Shown: in pieces, positions 1-8,651 of the stretch
Layout: each line of letters begins with the position of its first letter
How positions within the stretch are numbered: position 1 is the stretch's first letter
Assembly: GCF_000016645.1 (NCBI RefSeq)
Contig: NC_009441.1
Location: forward strand, 5,456,001 to 5,520,000
Length of the DNA stretch: 64,000 nt
From: Flavobacterium johnsoniae UW101
GTDB taxonomy: Bacteria; Bacteroidota; Bacteroidia; Flavobacteriales; Flavobacteriaceae
Direction of reading: 5' to 3'
Made by a program: the position numbers and the translations under genes
The notes under the pieces: model-generated
What the model saw: the letters and a program-made list of their open reading frames with translations, nothing else
Databases searched by the model: none
What the model was told of the DNA's origin: nothing

Positions 1-84
1 TCACCTTTTGTAAACAGCAACACAATTTACTTTGGAAGTGGTGACGGTTTTATATATGCTTATAATCTGCAAAAAGGAAAATAA
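1..84 (+). CDS. C-terminal end of a PQQ-like beta-propeller protein (partial)
   Basis: Frame 1 is open from the window edge to a TAA at 82-84 and encodes 27 residues ending GDGFIYAYNLQKGK. The pattern FGSGDGFIYAYN followed by a short basic tail is what the last blade of a PQQ/BamB-like beta-propeller looks like. The rest of the gene lies to the left of the window, so the function and length cannot be judged. A palindromic repeat follows directly downstream. Confidence 0.55.
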   Translation, partial: SPFVNSNTIYFGSGDGFIYAYNLQKGK

Positions 85-102
85 ATCCTCTGGATATTAC
101 GA

Positions 103-168
103 CACAATTTTCACAGATTTACACTTATCTATATCTTAAAAAATTCGTGCAAATCTGTGAAATTTGTG
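103..168. repeat. Long imperfect palindrome, AATTCGTGCAAAT family, copy 1
   Basis: The two 22-base arms (103-124 and 147-168) are inverted complements with two mismatches. The loop is AT-rich. It lies between the 3' end of the beta-propeller gene and the 3' end of the convergent helicase gene, so it may also act as a two-way terminator. A second member with the same core lies at 16329-16395. Confidence 0.7.
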
Positions 169-171
169 TTT

Positions 172-1581
172 TTATTCTTCAAAACTTTCGTCTTTAAAAC
201 CAATCAAATACAATTTGTTTTTGGCACGAGTCATGGCCGTGTAGAGCCATCGAATATAATCGTGGTCAATTCCGTTTGGCAGATACGGCTGTTCTATAAA
301 AACTGTATTCCACTGCCCTCCCTGCGATTTATGACACGTTATCGCGTATGAAAACTTTACCTGTAAACCATTAAAATATTCATTTTCCTTAACCTTTTGA
401 AATCTTTTGTACTTTGTTGACTCATCTTCATAATCTTTCATCACTTCTTCATATAGGCGATTTGATTCTTCGTATGTCAACGATGGAGATTCACTTTTTA
501 TCGTATCTAAAATTAAAACCGTTTCAAAAGGTTTTTGATCAGGATAATCAACCATTCTGATTTTTACTTTCGCAAAAGTAAATCCGTACAGTTCTTTGAT
601 TCCAAATAATTCTAAAACTTCAATGATATCACCATTTGCAATAAATCCGGCTTCATCAGTTTCTTTAAGCCAGAAATAATTGTTCTTTACAACCATCAAA
701 AAATCACCAACAGAAAGTTCGCTTTCTTTAAACAAAATTCGGGTTCTGATTTGTTCATTGTACTGGTTTGCTCTTTTATTAGAACGAACAATAAAAGCCG
801 TATCTTCAATACTATAATTGCTATAGGCTGTATTTATGGCATCCTGAATATCATAACCATCCGTTAACCGAACGATATCTTTGAACTTTTTGACATTGAA
901 TCTGAATTCAGCAATAAAACTTTCTTTTAATAATTCCCTTAATTCAGTTGCGTTAAATAAAATTCCGGAACTTTCTTCCTGACGCATAACTTCATCAAGT
1001 TCGATATGTTCGATTTCTTTGTCATAATGAACTCCCAAAGTATGTGTATCTAAGGCCGGACTGATATCTAAATTTACCGGCGGAAGCTGCGCCGTATCTC
1101 CCAAAAGAATCATTTTACAGTTGTTTCCAGAATACACGTATGAGATCAAATCATCCAGAAGTGAACCGCTGTCTAAAGTACTATCTGAAATCATCGAAGC
1201 CTCATCGACTATAAAAATGGTGTTTTTATGTTTGTTGACTTGTCTGGTAAAAGCCACGCCGCCACCCGATGATTTTTTGGGAAAATATATTTTTTTATGA
1301 ATTGTAAAAGCAGCCGTATTCGAATAATTGGCAATTACTTTTGCCGCGCGTCCTGTTGGTGCCAATAGGACAAACTTTTTATTAATATCACCCAGATTAT
1401 TTACAATCGTCGAAATCACGGTTGTTTTTCCTGTTCCGGCATATCCTTTCAGCACAAAAATTGTGTCGTTAGCCGGTTCTGTTAGAAAAATAGCAATTTT
1501 TTGAAAAAAAATATCCTGTTTGTAAGTTGGTGCAAAAGGAAATCTTCTTTGCAAAACGCCGTAAAATGCGGATGAATTCAT
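172..1581 (-). CDS. RecD-like ATP-dependent DNA helicase (AAA/UvrD-like)
   Basis: A 469-residue superfamily 1 helicase. The Walker A motif GYAGTGKTT is at residues 46-54, a Walker B FIVDEAS follows, and the C-terminal UvrD/RecD signature is YAITCHKSQGGQW with WLYTAMTRAK near the end. It has no N-terminal RecBCD-specific extension, so it is a short stand-alone RecD-like helicase and not a RecBCD subunit. The start is placed at the ATG at 1581 (MNSSAFYGVLQRRFPFAPT), because the 18 codons upstream look like leader sequence and this start aligns with the usual flavobacterial form. The likely role is DNA unwinding in repair or recombination, in the cytoplasm. It is convergent with the propeller gene on its left. 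Confidence 0.88.
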   Translation of the reverse strand: MNSSAFYGVLQRRFPFAPTYKQDIFFQKIAIFLTEPANDTIFVLKGYAGTGKTTVISTIVNNLGDINKKFVLLAPTGRAAKVIANYSNTAAFTIHKKIYFPKKSSGGGVAFTRQVNKHKNTIFIVDEASMISDSTLDSGSLLDDLISYVYSGNNCKMILLGDTAQLPPVNLDISPALDTHTLGVHYDKEIEHIELDEVMRQEESSGILFNATELRELLKESFIAEFRFNVKKFKDIVRLTDGYDIQDAINTAYSNYSIEDTAFIVRSNKRANQYNEQIRTRILFKESELSVGDFLMVVKNNYFWLKETDEAGFIANGDIIEVLELFGIKELYGFTFAKVKIRMVDYPDQKPFETVLILDTIKSESPSLTYEESNRLYEEVMKDYEDESTKYKRFQKVKENEYFNGLQVKFSYAITCHKSQGGQWNTVFIEQPYLPNGIDHDYIRWLYTAMTRAKNKLYLIGFKDESFEE

Positions 1582-1910
1582 AAGGTAAATTTGAAACACA
1601 AAGTTCGTTCTTTTTAATCGCAATACCAATTGCAAAAATCAATTAGAACTTAAACTAAAATGCAATTGTTAAATTCAATATCAGAATAAAAAACCAAATT
1701 CTTAAATCAAAACCAATCTATACAATTGGTAATAAGCACAATAATAATATTTTACTAACTTTATTATAACATTAATTTTTTAAATTGCATTTAATTGATA
1801 CAATTGTCATTGAAAGTGAAATTGACATTGTTATTTATTTTATTTGTAAGTTTGCGGTCACCTTAAATTTCATTTCTGAAACGAAAAAGGTAACAAATTG
1901 TAAATCAATT
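1582..1910. other. Divergent intergenic region, helicase / DUF3822
   Basis: About 330 AT-rich bases between two divergent genes. No further coding sequence is credible: the in-frame upstream extension of the DUF3822 gene starts at 1785 but looks non-coding. One promoter-like pair (1822-1854) points right. No clear -7 box was seen for the leftward helicase gene. Confidence 0.5.
1822..1854 (+). promoter_or_regulatory. Bacteroidota-type promoter for the DUF3822-rsmD operon
   Basis: The -7 box TAAGTTTG (1847-1854) matches TAnnTTTG, and a TTG at 1822-1824 lies 22 bases upstream, inside the usual spacing. It sits 57 bases before the ATG at 1911. This supports the downstream start. Confidence 0.5.
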
Positions 1911-2729
1911 ATGTCAATACACAATAAAAATATCACATCAAAAAATTATAAAAAACTTTCGATTCAGGTTTCACTGAACGGATTTTCATTTTGCTGTTTT
2001 GATACTTTAAACAATACAATTATAGCTTTTAATGAAGTACTTTTTGATACTCAAAAGCAAAATAAAATTGAAGATTTGTATGCTTCGGCTTTTAAAAACC
2101 ATCCGGAATTAAAAGAAACGTATGATGATATTTTAGTTATTCATAACAATAACCTTTCGACTTTTGTGCCTAGTGCTTTATTTGATGAAGATTATTTAGG
2201 AAGTTATCTGCAATACACCACAAAAGTATTTGACACTGATTTTTTTACTTACGATCAGATTTTAAATTACGAAATGCATTCTGTTTACATTCCGTACATC
2301 AACATAAATAACTTTTTAATTGACAATGTCGGCTCGTTTGATTACAAACACGTAAACAGTATTTTGGTTGAGAAAATTCTCGAAGCTTCAAAAAACAACG
2401 ACGAGAAAAAAATGGTCGTAAATTTCAATCCAAATCATTTTGAAATTATCGTAGTGCAAAATCAAAAGTTATTGTTATTCAACTCGTTTGAATACCAAAC
2501 TCCTGAAGATTTTATTTATTATGTTCTTTTTACTGCCGAGCAGTTAAATTTAAATCCTGAGATTTTTCAACTGGAATTACTGGGAACAATACAGCAAAAC
2601 GATCCATTTTACGCGATTGCTTATAAATACATTCGTAATATTTCTTTTCTTGATGTAAGCACTTTAAAAGAAAGAAACAACTATACAACTGCTCAGAATC
2701 AAAAACATTATATCTTATTTCAATCATGA
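1911..2729 (+). CDS. DUF3822 family protein
   Basis: A 272-residue cytoplasmic protein matching the Bacteroidota-specific DUF3822 family, which is known for an actin/ASKHA-like fold related to PilM-type proteins. Its biochemical role is not established. Visible pattern: LSIQVSLNGFSFCCFD at the N-terminus and IVVQNQKLLLFNSFEYQTPEDFIYYVL in the middle, the latter a conserved block of the family. The start at 1911 (MSIHNKN) is preferred over 1785 because it begins just before the conserved domain and follows a promoter-like pair. The stop overlaps the rsmD start (ATGA), so the two are translationally coupled. The DUF3822-rsmD pairing is common in flavobacteria. Confidence 0.85.
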   Translation: MSIHNKNITSKNYKKLSIQVSLNGFSFCCFDTLNNTIIAFNEVLFDTQKQNKIEDLYASAFKNHPELKETYDDILVIHNNNLSTFVPSALFDEDYLGSYLQYTTKVFDTDFFTYDQILNYEMHSVYIPYININNFLIDNVGSFDYKHVNSILVEKILEASKNNDEKKMVVNFNPNHFEIIVVQNQKLLLFNSFEYQTPEDFIYYVLFTAEQLNLNPEIFQLELLGTIQQNDPFYAIAYKYIRNISFLDVSTLKERNNYTTAQNQKHYILFQS

Positions 2730-3334
2730 GAATCATTTCAGGAAAATACAAAGGGCGCCGGATTTTTCCACCAAAAAACCTTCCTGTAAGACCCACGACT
2801 GATATGAGTAAAGAAGCATTGTTTAATGTTTTGAATAATCATTTTAGTTTTGACGGCTTAAAGGTTTTAGATCTATTTTCGGGAACCGGTAATATAAGTT
2901 ATGAATTCGCTTCACGCGGGAGCGCTCCTATTACCTCTATCGATGGCGATTTTGGATGCGTAAAATTCATTAAACAAGTTTCATCAGAATACGATTTTGA
3001 CATTGCGGCTACAAAAAGCGATGTTTATAAATTTCTGGAAAACTGCAAAACTTCATACGATATTATTTTTGCCGATCCGCCTTACGGATTAGATCAGGCA
3101 GCTTTTGAAAAAATCGTTCTTACTGTTTTTGAAAAAGAACTGCTTTCTGAAGACGGCATGATGATTATCGAACATTCAAAGTATACTAAAATGGAGCATT
3201 TAAGTAATTTTTCTTTCCAGAAAAGTTATGGAGGTTCATTTTTTAGTTTCTTCGAACTGCATTCTACAGACGATGATGAAGAACTTGAAGGCGATTTACC
3301 TTTGAAAGTTGCCGAAGAAGAAGACGAAGGTTAA
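2726..3334 (+). CDS. rsmD: 16S rRNA (guanine(966)-N(2))-methyltransferase RsmD
   Basis: The 202-residue enzyme methylates N2 of G966 in 16S rRNA of the 30S subunit, using S-adenosylmethionine. The N-terminus MRIISGKYKGRRI is the family signature. The SAM-binding motif I is VLDLFSGTGNIS (residues 48-59) and the catalytic DPPY motif is at 117-120. Length is close to the usual 180-200 residues, with an acidic tail of about 20 residues (DDDEELEGD onward) added. The start overlaps the DUF3822 stop by four bases. A rho-independent terminator follows within 45 bases. Confidence 0.95.
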   Translation: MRIISGKYKGRRIFPPKNLPVRPTTDMSKEALFNVLNNHFSFDGLKVLDLFSGTGNISYEFASRGSAPITSIDGDFGCVKFIKQVSSEYDFDIAATKSDVYKFLENCKTSYDIIFADPPYGLDQAAFEKIVLTVFEKELLSEDGMMIIEHSKYTKMEHLSNFSFQKSYGGSFFSFFELHSTDDDEELEGDLPLKVAEEEDEG

Positions 3335-3343
3335 CCATTATAA

Positions 3344-3375
3344 AAAAATTCCCGTTAGATTCACGGGAATTTTTG
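3344..3375. terminator. Bidirectional terminator between rsmD and the TonB-dependent barrel gene
   Basis: The stem AATTCCCGT / ACGGGAATT is flanked by A-rich sequence on the left and T-rich sequence on the right. It can therefore end transcription from both convergent genes. Confidence 0.8.
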
Positions 3376-3378
3376 TTT

Positions 3379-5496
3379 CTATCTTATTCTGTTTTCATTT
3401 TCATTTACACTCTTTTCTTTAAAACCGCTTTCTTTAATTTTTCCGAAAGAATATTTAACCGAAATTGAAACCTCATGCCCATCAACTATATAGCGTGCTT
3501 TTGAGCTCGTATCATTAATTGTAAACTCTTCTGTTTCAATTACATTTTTAAATACATTATTGCAGCTCAAAGTGCAGTTCCATTTTTTTAGAAATTTCTT
3601 CGAAAGAGCCATATCAACTACAAATCTTGGGTTTCTTTCAAAAACACCTTTGTATTGTTTGGTCAACCCCCAAAAACTTAAAACAAAAGTATAGTCTTTT
3701 GGAAGTTTGAATTCGTTGTTGGAATAATAATATAAATACGGTTTTGATTTTAAAAAGTCTGCCGAGGGATCTTGTACTTTTTCCAAAATAAAAATAACAG
3801 AATTAGTTGTTGTCCAGAATTTATACGCAAAAGGAAGTTCAAAATCAACATTTAAACCCGTTTCCTTATCAAAATTTATATCCTTAAAAGTCATTATATT
3901 TCGTTCTTTATCAAATAAAAAACTATTGTAAACCGGGTTTTTAACCTGATACAAACTCAGTTTTACCGATTTGTCATGGTATTGAAAAGTCGACGAAATT
4001 TCATCAACAAATGCAGGTCCTAAATTAATATTTCCAGCATATATAAAATACGGATTTATATACGTCGCAATATTACTTAATGACGAATAATTAGGCCTCG
4101 AAATACTTTTAGCATAATTTAAGCTGATGTTTTTTGTACTGTCAACTGCCATAGAAAACTGTACTTTTGGGAAAACGTTTGTATAATTTTTATCAATTAA
4201 AGGTGAAAAATCTGTTTTATATTTTCCGATAACATTTGTGTTTTCGGCTCTTAATCCGGCAGAAAAGCTGATCTTTTTAATTTTTCCGGATAACTGGGCA
4301 TAAGCGGCTGTATTCTGTTCTTTAAAATCATAATATAAAGTTGTATTTTCATTTCTTTCAAAATCAAAAATATTAGTATCTGATTTTGATTTTGCTGCTG
4401 AATAAAGTCCGCCGTATTCAAGGTTCATTTCATTTTTAAACTTTTTTTCCAGATCAATTCTTCCGGAAAAAACATCAACATTAAAGTCTTGTTTTCTGCT
4501 TTGAGCCAGATTAAATGCCATTTCATTATAATTATTTTCGACCATCGTCAGCAAAGTCTGCTGAAAATTAGAATATTGAAATCCTGCAAAAAGCTGGGTG
4601 TTAATTGCTTTTATTTTCTTAGAATAATTAAGAAACGAGTTTACAAAATTCTTTTTGCTCGAATTGTCACTCTGGGTCAAAACATTGTTTTCCTGATCCT
4701 GATTTTTATTATAAGTAAATGTATTGATAGGAAAAGTATCATCACGAAGTCTGGCATTGATATTAAACGAGAAATAATCGTCGTCGTTTATTTTATAAAA
4801 CAATCCGCCTCCAAAATTGTATTGTTTCCGTTTTGTGACTGCCGAAACATCATATTTAGAGGCAATAGCTGCGTTTTGAATTTGATAATCAATACTGTGG
4901 CTTTCCCACGGATTGAGTCTATTGTAATTAAAATTGGCTTTCCATTCAAATTTATTTTTCTTGAAAGTTGAATTAATTCCTAAATAATTATTGAAATTTT
5001 TCTTGAAAGAAGCAGTTTCAGAAATATCTGTTTTAAAACCCTCTTTTTTACTAAACTTTCTGGTAATTAAAATTACAGATCGTCCTTCGGCTTCATATTT
5101 AGAAGATGGATTTTGTATAATTTCAATTGTTTTTATATCAGCAGGATCTAACGCATTCAAATCGTTTATGCCTGCTTTTTGGCTGTCTATATAGATCAGC
5201 GGATTTCCTTTACCAATCACCGTGATATTTTCTTTATCTGAACTAACCTGAACGGTTGGCAGTTTTGAAAGTAAATCGACTGTATTTGGAATTGAATTAT
5301 AAACCGAATTAGCAACATCTACTTTTATATTTCCGTTTGTATTGGTAAACGTTTTTTTGTTTTGGGTGATGACAACTTCATTTAACTGCTCATTTGAAAT
5401 GGAATCTTTTGGCGTTTCATTTTGAGCCTTAGCGGCAAATGAAAGACAAAAAAGCAAAAGTATAAGGAGAAGTTTTAAGGGCAGGTAAAGGTTCAT
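3379..5496 (-). CDS. TonB-dependent outer-membrane beta-barrel receptor
   Basis: A 705-residue outer-membrane protein with a signal peptide (residues 1-24, ending SFAAKAQ). A plug domain follows (about 30-145: EVVITQNKKTF, PNTVDLLSKLPTVQV, NPLIYIDSQKAG, IKTIEIIQNPSSKYEAEG), then a large barrel of the outer-membrane beta-barrel family (PF14905-like). It lacks the N-terminal carboxypeptidase-like domain of SusC proteins and has no SusD neighbour, so it is not a glycan SusC. Related proteins import siderophores, metals or peptides, but the substrate cannot be read from the sequence. It is a single-gene unit, convergent with rsmD across a shared terminator. Confidence 0.85.
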   Translation of the reverse strand: MNLYLPLKLLLILLLFCLSFAAKAQNETPKDSISNEQLNEVVITQNKKTFTNTNGNIKVDVANSVYNSIPNTVDLLSKLPTVQVSSDKENITVIGKGNPLIYIDSQKAGINDLNALDPADIKTIEIIQNPSSKYEAEGRSVILITRKFSKKEGFKTDISETASFKKNFNNYLGINSTFKKNKFEWKANFNYNRLNPWESHSIDYQIQNAAIASKYDVSAVTKRKQYNFGGGLFYKINDDDYFSFNINARLRDDTFPINTFTYNKNQDQENNVLTQSDNSSKKNFVNSFLNYSKKIKAINTQLFAGFQYSNFQQTLLTMVENNYNEMAFNLAQSRKQDFNVDVFSGRIDLEKKFKNEMNLEYGGLYSAAKSKSDTNIFDFERNENTTLYYDFKEQNTAAYAQLSGKIKKISFSAGLRAENTNVIGKYKTDFSPLIDKNYTNVFPKVQFSMAVDSTKNISLNYAKSISRPNYSSLSNIATYINPYFIYAGNINLGPAFVDEISSTFQYHDKSVKLSLYQVKNPVYNSFLFDKERNIMTFKDINFDKETGLNVDFELPFAYKFWTTTNSVIFILEKVQDPSADFLKSKPYLYYYSNNEFKLPKDYTFVLSFWGLTKQYKGVFERNPRFVVDMALSKKFLKKWNCTLSCNNVFKNVIETEEFTINDTSSKARYIVDGHEVSISVKYSFGKIKESGFKEKSVNENENRIR

Positions 5497-5701
5497 TTTT
5501 AAAAGTTTTTGATTTTATAATGATGCAAAAATGCTTCTAAAAAAGCCCTGCGTAGGTTAATTGAAGGTTAATGCGGCGTTAACGGCTGTTTTGTGTTGTA
5601 AAAGCAGTATTTTTGAATTAAGAAATGGGCCGCGAATTTTACAGATTAAACAGGTTTGCGCCGGTTTATTTTTTAAAATTTAGTTTAAAGTAGTATGGAG
5701 A

Positions 5702-6112
5702 ATGAGTATAACTAATATGAGTCACGTAGAAAAAATTTTCTTAGAAATTATAGAGAAATCCATTAAACCAATTTCTACAAAAATTGGTCAGGAAGCTAAA
5801 AAATCTATTAGTCTAACTGTTTTTCTATTATCTAAAAAACAATCACTCTTTGATGCTTACAACATTAATGAACAAATAGAAAACTACGAAGAAGTAAAAG
5901 GAGAAGTCAGAATAATTTTCAATAAGTTTTCTGTTCCTTTAAGATTTGAACTAGAAGCAATTTTTAAGCCTTCTTCATTTGAGTCAGGTTTTTCAGGTTT
6001 CTCAATTCGAGGAAATGTAAAGAATGAAGATGATGCATTAATCGTAACTCTAACTGGGCGTTCAAATCGATACAACGTTTGGAATTGGTATGGAAATTTT
6101 TCAAGAGAATAA
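5702..6112 (+). CDS. Hypothetical protein, 136 aa
   Basis: Not recognised. A soluble protein without signal peptide or membrane segment. The N-terminal half looks alpha-helical and lysine-rich (HVEKIFLEIIEKSIKPIS). The C-terminal half looks beta-rich and ends with an aromatic cluster (RYNVWNWYGNFSRE). The start could be the ATG at 5702 or the one five codons later. It lies about 75 bases upstream of the histidine kinase gene on the same strand and could share its transcript, though nothing shows a functional link. Confidence 0.6.
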   Translation: MSITNMSHVEKIFLEIIEKSIKPISTKIGQEAKKSISLTVFLLSKKQSLFDAYNINEQIENYEEVKGEVRIIFNKFSVPLRFELEAIFKPSSFESGFSGFSIRGNVKNEDDALIVTLTGRSNRYNVWNWYGNFSRE

Positions 6113-6187
6113 AAATAGATTTGAACCTACATAAAACAAAATACATTATATGTAAACCCGTTCAATCTGTAAAAATCAGTGGGCTAT

Positions 6188-7546
6188 ATGAAACAAAGAA
6201 TCAATTTATTAATAGCATTTTCAGTTGCGGCGCTGGTCGTTCTGTCTGCTGTGCAATGCTATTTGGTAAAAACCACTTACGATTATAAAGTGGCGCAGTT
6301 TCATACTCAGATCAAAAATGAAATTGCTCAGATTTCAAATAATTACAGCGATATTGATTCGGTTTTGGTTTCGAGAAAAGAAACACTTTATACCAATTTA
6401 TCAGAGAAATATTTTCAGGGAAAAAAATCTAAAACTGACATTAAAAACGGAATTTTAGAAAATGAATACCGAAGTGCATTAACAGCAGAAATTCAACGAA
6501 AATTTGAAAGAGACCTGCCTAATTTTAAAATTGATTTTGCAATTGTGCTTAACAAATTCATTTTGTACCAAAACACAAAAAAGGCCGATACTATTTTTTC
6601 TGAAAAGCCTTTTATCCAAAACAAATTATACGGAAATCTGGCTTCGTTAAATCATGCCTTTTTGGTTCGGAATTATGTAGGCACGACAAACGGAACTTTT
6701 AAAAATCAGGATTATAAATTATTGACAGAAGATTCGATGTACGTTTCGGTAATCGATTGGGAAATGATCATTTTAAGACGAATGGCCTTTGTTCTTGTTT
6801 TGTCTTTACTGTCGATTCTTACGCTTATAACTTTGTTTGTAATTGCGCTGAAAGCATTAATTAAGCAGAAAAAAGTGAGCGATGTAAAAACCGATTTCAT
6901 CAATAATATTACACATGAGCTCAAAACGCCTTTGGCAACTTTAGGAATTTCTACTAAAATTCTGGAGCAGAAAAACATTCGCGACAATGACGAAAGTTTT
7001 AATAGTATTGTCAATACCATTTCACGTCAAAACAACCGCCTTCAAAGCCTGATCGATCAGGTTATGGCAAATTCATTGGCAGAAAATGAAATTGAACTGC
7101 AAAAAGAGAAAATCGAAACCGAAGTTTTTCTGCAGACTATTGTAAATGATTTTAAAATCGGTTATCCCAAAATACATATTCAGACGCATTTTGAAACTCA
7201 AAAAACAAATCTCGTTTTAGATAAATTTCATTTAACAACGGCTCTTTTAAATGTTTTGGAAAATGCTGTAAAATATGGTTCAAATACTATTACAATAAAA
7301 ACGAAACAAATTGAGGATCAGTTTTCTATTAGTATTGAAGATGACGGCATTGGAATTTCTAAAAATAAACAAGCGCTTCTTTTTGAAAAATTTTATCGCG
7401 TAGAACAAGGCAACCTTCATAATACAAAAGGTTTAGGTTTGGGACTGTATTATGTGGCGCAAATTGTAAAAGCGCATCAGGGCTCTGTTAACGTTATCAG
7501 CGACCTGGGAAAAGGAGCCCGATTTACTATTTTATTAAAAGTTTAA
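6188..7546 (+). CDS. Sensor histidine kinase, two-component system
   Basis: A 452-residue inner-membrane sensor kinase. One N-terminal membrane segment (residues about 6-28) and a second at about 200-225 bracket a periplasmic sensor region with no recognisable domain. Then come the HisKA box HELKTPLAT with the phospho-acceptor His243, the N box NVLENAVKYG and the G boxes DDGIGIS and GLGLGLYYV. All catalytic motifs are intact. The ATG at 6188 (MKQRINLL) is preferred to the upstream GTG at 6179. The response regulator starts 10 bases downstream, so the two form a cognate pair. The signal is unknown. Confidence 0.9.
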   Translation: MKQRINLLIAFSVAALVVLSAVQCYLVKTTYDYKVAQFHTQIKNEIAQISNNYSDIDSVLVSRKETLYTNLSEKYFQGKKSKTDIKNGILENEYRSALTAEIQRKFERDLPNFKIDFAIVLNKFILYQNTKKADTIFSEKPFIQNKLYGNLASLNHAFLVRNYVGTTNGTFKNQDYKLLTEDSMYVSVIDWEMIILRRMAFVLVLSLLSILTLITLFVIALKALIKQKKVSDVKTDFINNITHELKTPLATLGISTKILEQKNIRDNDESFNSIVNTISRQNNRLQSLIDQVMANSLAENEIELQKEKIETEVFLQTIVNDFKIGYPKIHIQTHFETQKTNLVLDKFHLTTALLNVLENAVKYGSNTITIKTKQIEDQFSISIEDDGIGISKNKQALLFEKFYRVEQGNLHNTKGLGLGLYYVAQIVKAHQGSVNVISDLGKGARFTILLKV

Positions 7547-7556
7547 TTACCTTATT

Positions 7557-8249
7557 TTGAAAAGATTACTTTTAGCCGAAGACGATTTTGATTTTGCAGC
7601 AATCTTAAAACAATATTTAGAACTGCATCAATTTGAAGTTATATGGGCAGAAAATGGCGAAATTGCTTTAGATTATTTTAAAAATCAAACTTTTGATATT
7701 TGTGTTTTCGATGTAATGATGCCCAAACTGGACGGGTTTTCACTGGCCGAAAAAACAATTACAATCAATCCCGAAATTCCTTTTATTTTTTTGACAGCCA
7801 GAAAGTTAAAAGAAGATAAAATCATTGGCTTAAAACTAGGCGCAGACGATTATATTGTAAAACCTTTTGAAGTTGACGAACTGGTGCTGCGCCTGCAGAA
7901 TATCTTAAAGAGAATCGAACAAAAGAGAAGTCTGGAGGGAAATAATGTAATTGAAATAGGATCATATATTTTTGATAACGAACGTTTAACCCTTAATATT
8001 AAAAATCACGTTCAACAGCTTACAGAGAAAGAAGCTTCACTCATTGAGTATTTATATTTAAATCATAATCAGTTATTAAAAAGAGATCAGATTTTAATGT
8101 CGGTTTGGAAAAAAGACGATTATTTTTCCGGACGAAGCATGGATGTTTTTATCAGCAGACTTAGAAAATATTTTAATTCAGATCCAAAAATCAAAATTGA
8201 AAGCGTTCGAAATGTTGGATTAGAATTTAAAATAGAAAAAACACAATAA
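7557..8249 (+). CDS. OmpR/PhoB-family response regulator
   Basis: A 230-residue cytoplasmic regulator. The receiver domain (1-120) has the acidic pair AEDD at 8-10, the phospho-acceptor Asp52 in VFDVMMP, and Lys102 in DYIVKPF. A C-terminal winged-helix DNA-binding domain of the Trans_reg_C type (about 130-228) has the typical DVFISRLRKYF and IESVRNVG stretches. The start codon is TTG (7557), because no ATG or GTG lies close to the conserved MKRLLLAEDD start. It pairs with the kinase immediately upstream. Confidence 0.92.
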   Translation: MKRLLLAEDDFDFAAILKQYLELHQFEVIWAENGEIALDYFKNQTFDICVFDVMMPKLDGFSLAEKTITINPEIPFIFLTARKLKEDKIIGLKLGADDYIVKPFEVDELVLRLQNILKRIEQKRSLEGNNVIEIGSYIFDNERLTLNIKNHVQQLTEKEASLIEYLYLNHNQLLKRDQILMSVWKKDDYFSGRSMDVFISRLRKYFNSDPKIKIESVRNVGLEFKIEKTQ

Positions 8250-8312
8250 GGATCGTGAAAATGATATAAGTTTTAAAATCAATTGTATAATACATTCAGA
8301 ATAAAACAATTA

Positions 8313-8320
8313 TACATTTG
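8313..8320 (+). promoter_or_regulatory. -7 box for the small membrane protein
   Basis: TACATTTG is an exact TAnnTTTG match 23 bases upstream of the ATG. No TTG lies at the standard distance: the nearest, at 8283-8285, is 27 bases away. Confidence 0.4.
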
Positions 8321-8342
8321 AATAACTTTAAAATTCAAAATC

Positions 8343-8537
8343 ATGAACCTAAAAAGATTTTTCGGCGGATTACTTACCATCCTCGGAATTATAGGACTTA
8401 TTTATACAGCCGTTATTTTTGCAAATACTGCCGGCGGTACACGAGATATTAAATCGCTTATTATTTACGGAATACTGGGAATTGTCTTTTTCACATCAGG
8501 AATAAGCCTTGTGCGAACTACAAAGGATGAATCTTAA
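8343..8537 (+). CDS. Small two-TM membrane protein, 64 aa
   Basis: The protein has two hydrophobic segments (GLLTILGIIGLIYTAVIFA and IIYGILGIVFFTSGISLV) joined by a short polar loop. This is a small inner-membrane protein of a kind common in flavobacteria, with no known function. A -7-like box TACATTTG (8313-8320) lies 23 bases before the ATG, so it probably has its own promoter and is not part of the two-component operon. Confidence 0.75.
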   Translation: MNLKRFFGGLLTILGIIGLIYTAVIFANTAGGTRDIKSLIIYGILGIVFFTSGISLVRTTKDES

Positions 8538-8542
8538 AAATA

Positions 8543-8641
8543 AGGGACAAAGGTGCAAAGGTACAAAGGGGCAGAGTTTTAATGGCTTTGTTCTTTTATA
8601 TCTTTGAACCTTTGCACCTTTGCAACTTTGAACCTTTGCAG
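8543..8641. repeat. CAAAGGTGCAAAGG-type intergenic repeat
   Basis: Short units such as GGTGCAAAGGTACAAAGG on the left are answered by TTTGCACCTTTGCAACTTTG on the right, so the region folds as a long imperfect hairpin. It lies between the convergent 64-aa gene and the symporter gene and may serve as a two-way terminator. Related GCAAAG-rich units occur at 40361-40470 and 41483-41530. Confidence 0.65.
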
Positions 8642-8651
8642 CTAAAAAAAA

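Noticed and set aside
2530..2796. 88-aa minus-strand ORF across the DUF3822-rsmD junction
   Set aside because: It overlaps two well supported genes and has no recognisable features.
4489..4971. 160-aa ORF on the plus strand
   Set aside because: It lies fully inside the TonB-dependent barrel gene on the other strand and its protein has no domain-like pattern. A shadow frame.
5630..5680. Third full copy of the AATTCGTG palindrome family
   Set aside because: Only fragments (CGCGAATTTTACAGATT, GGTTTGCG) are seen, without a matching second arm, so it was not listed as an element.
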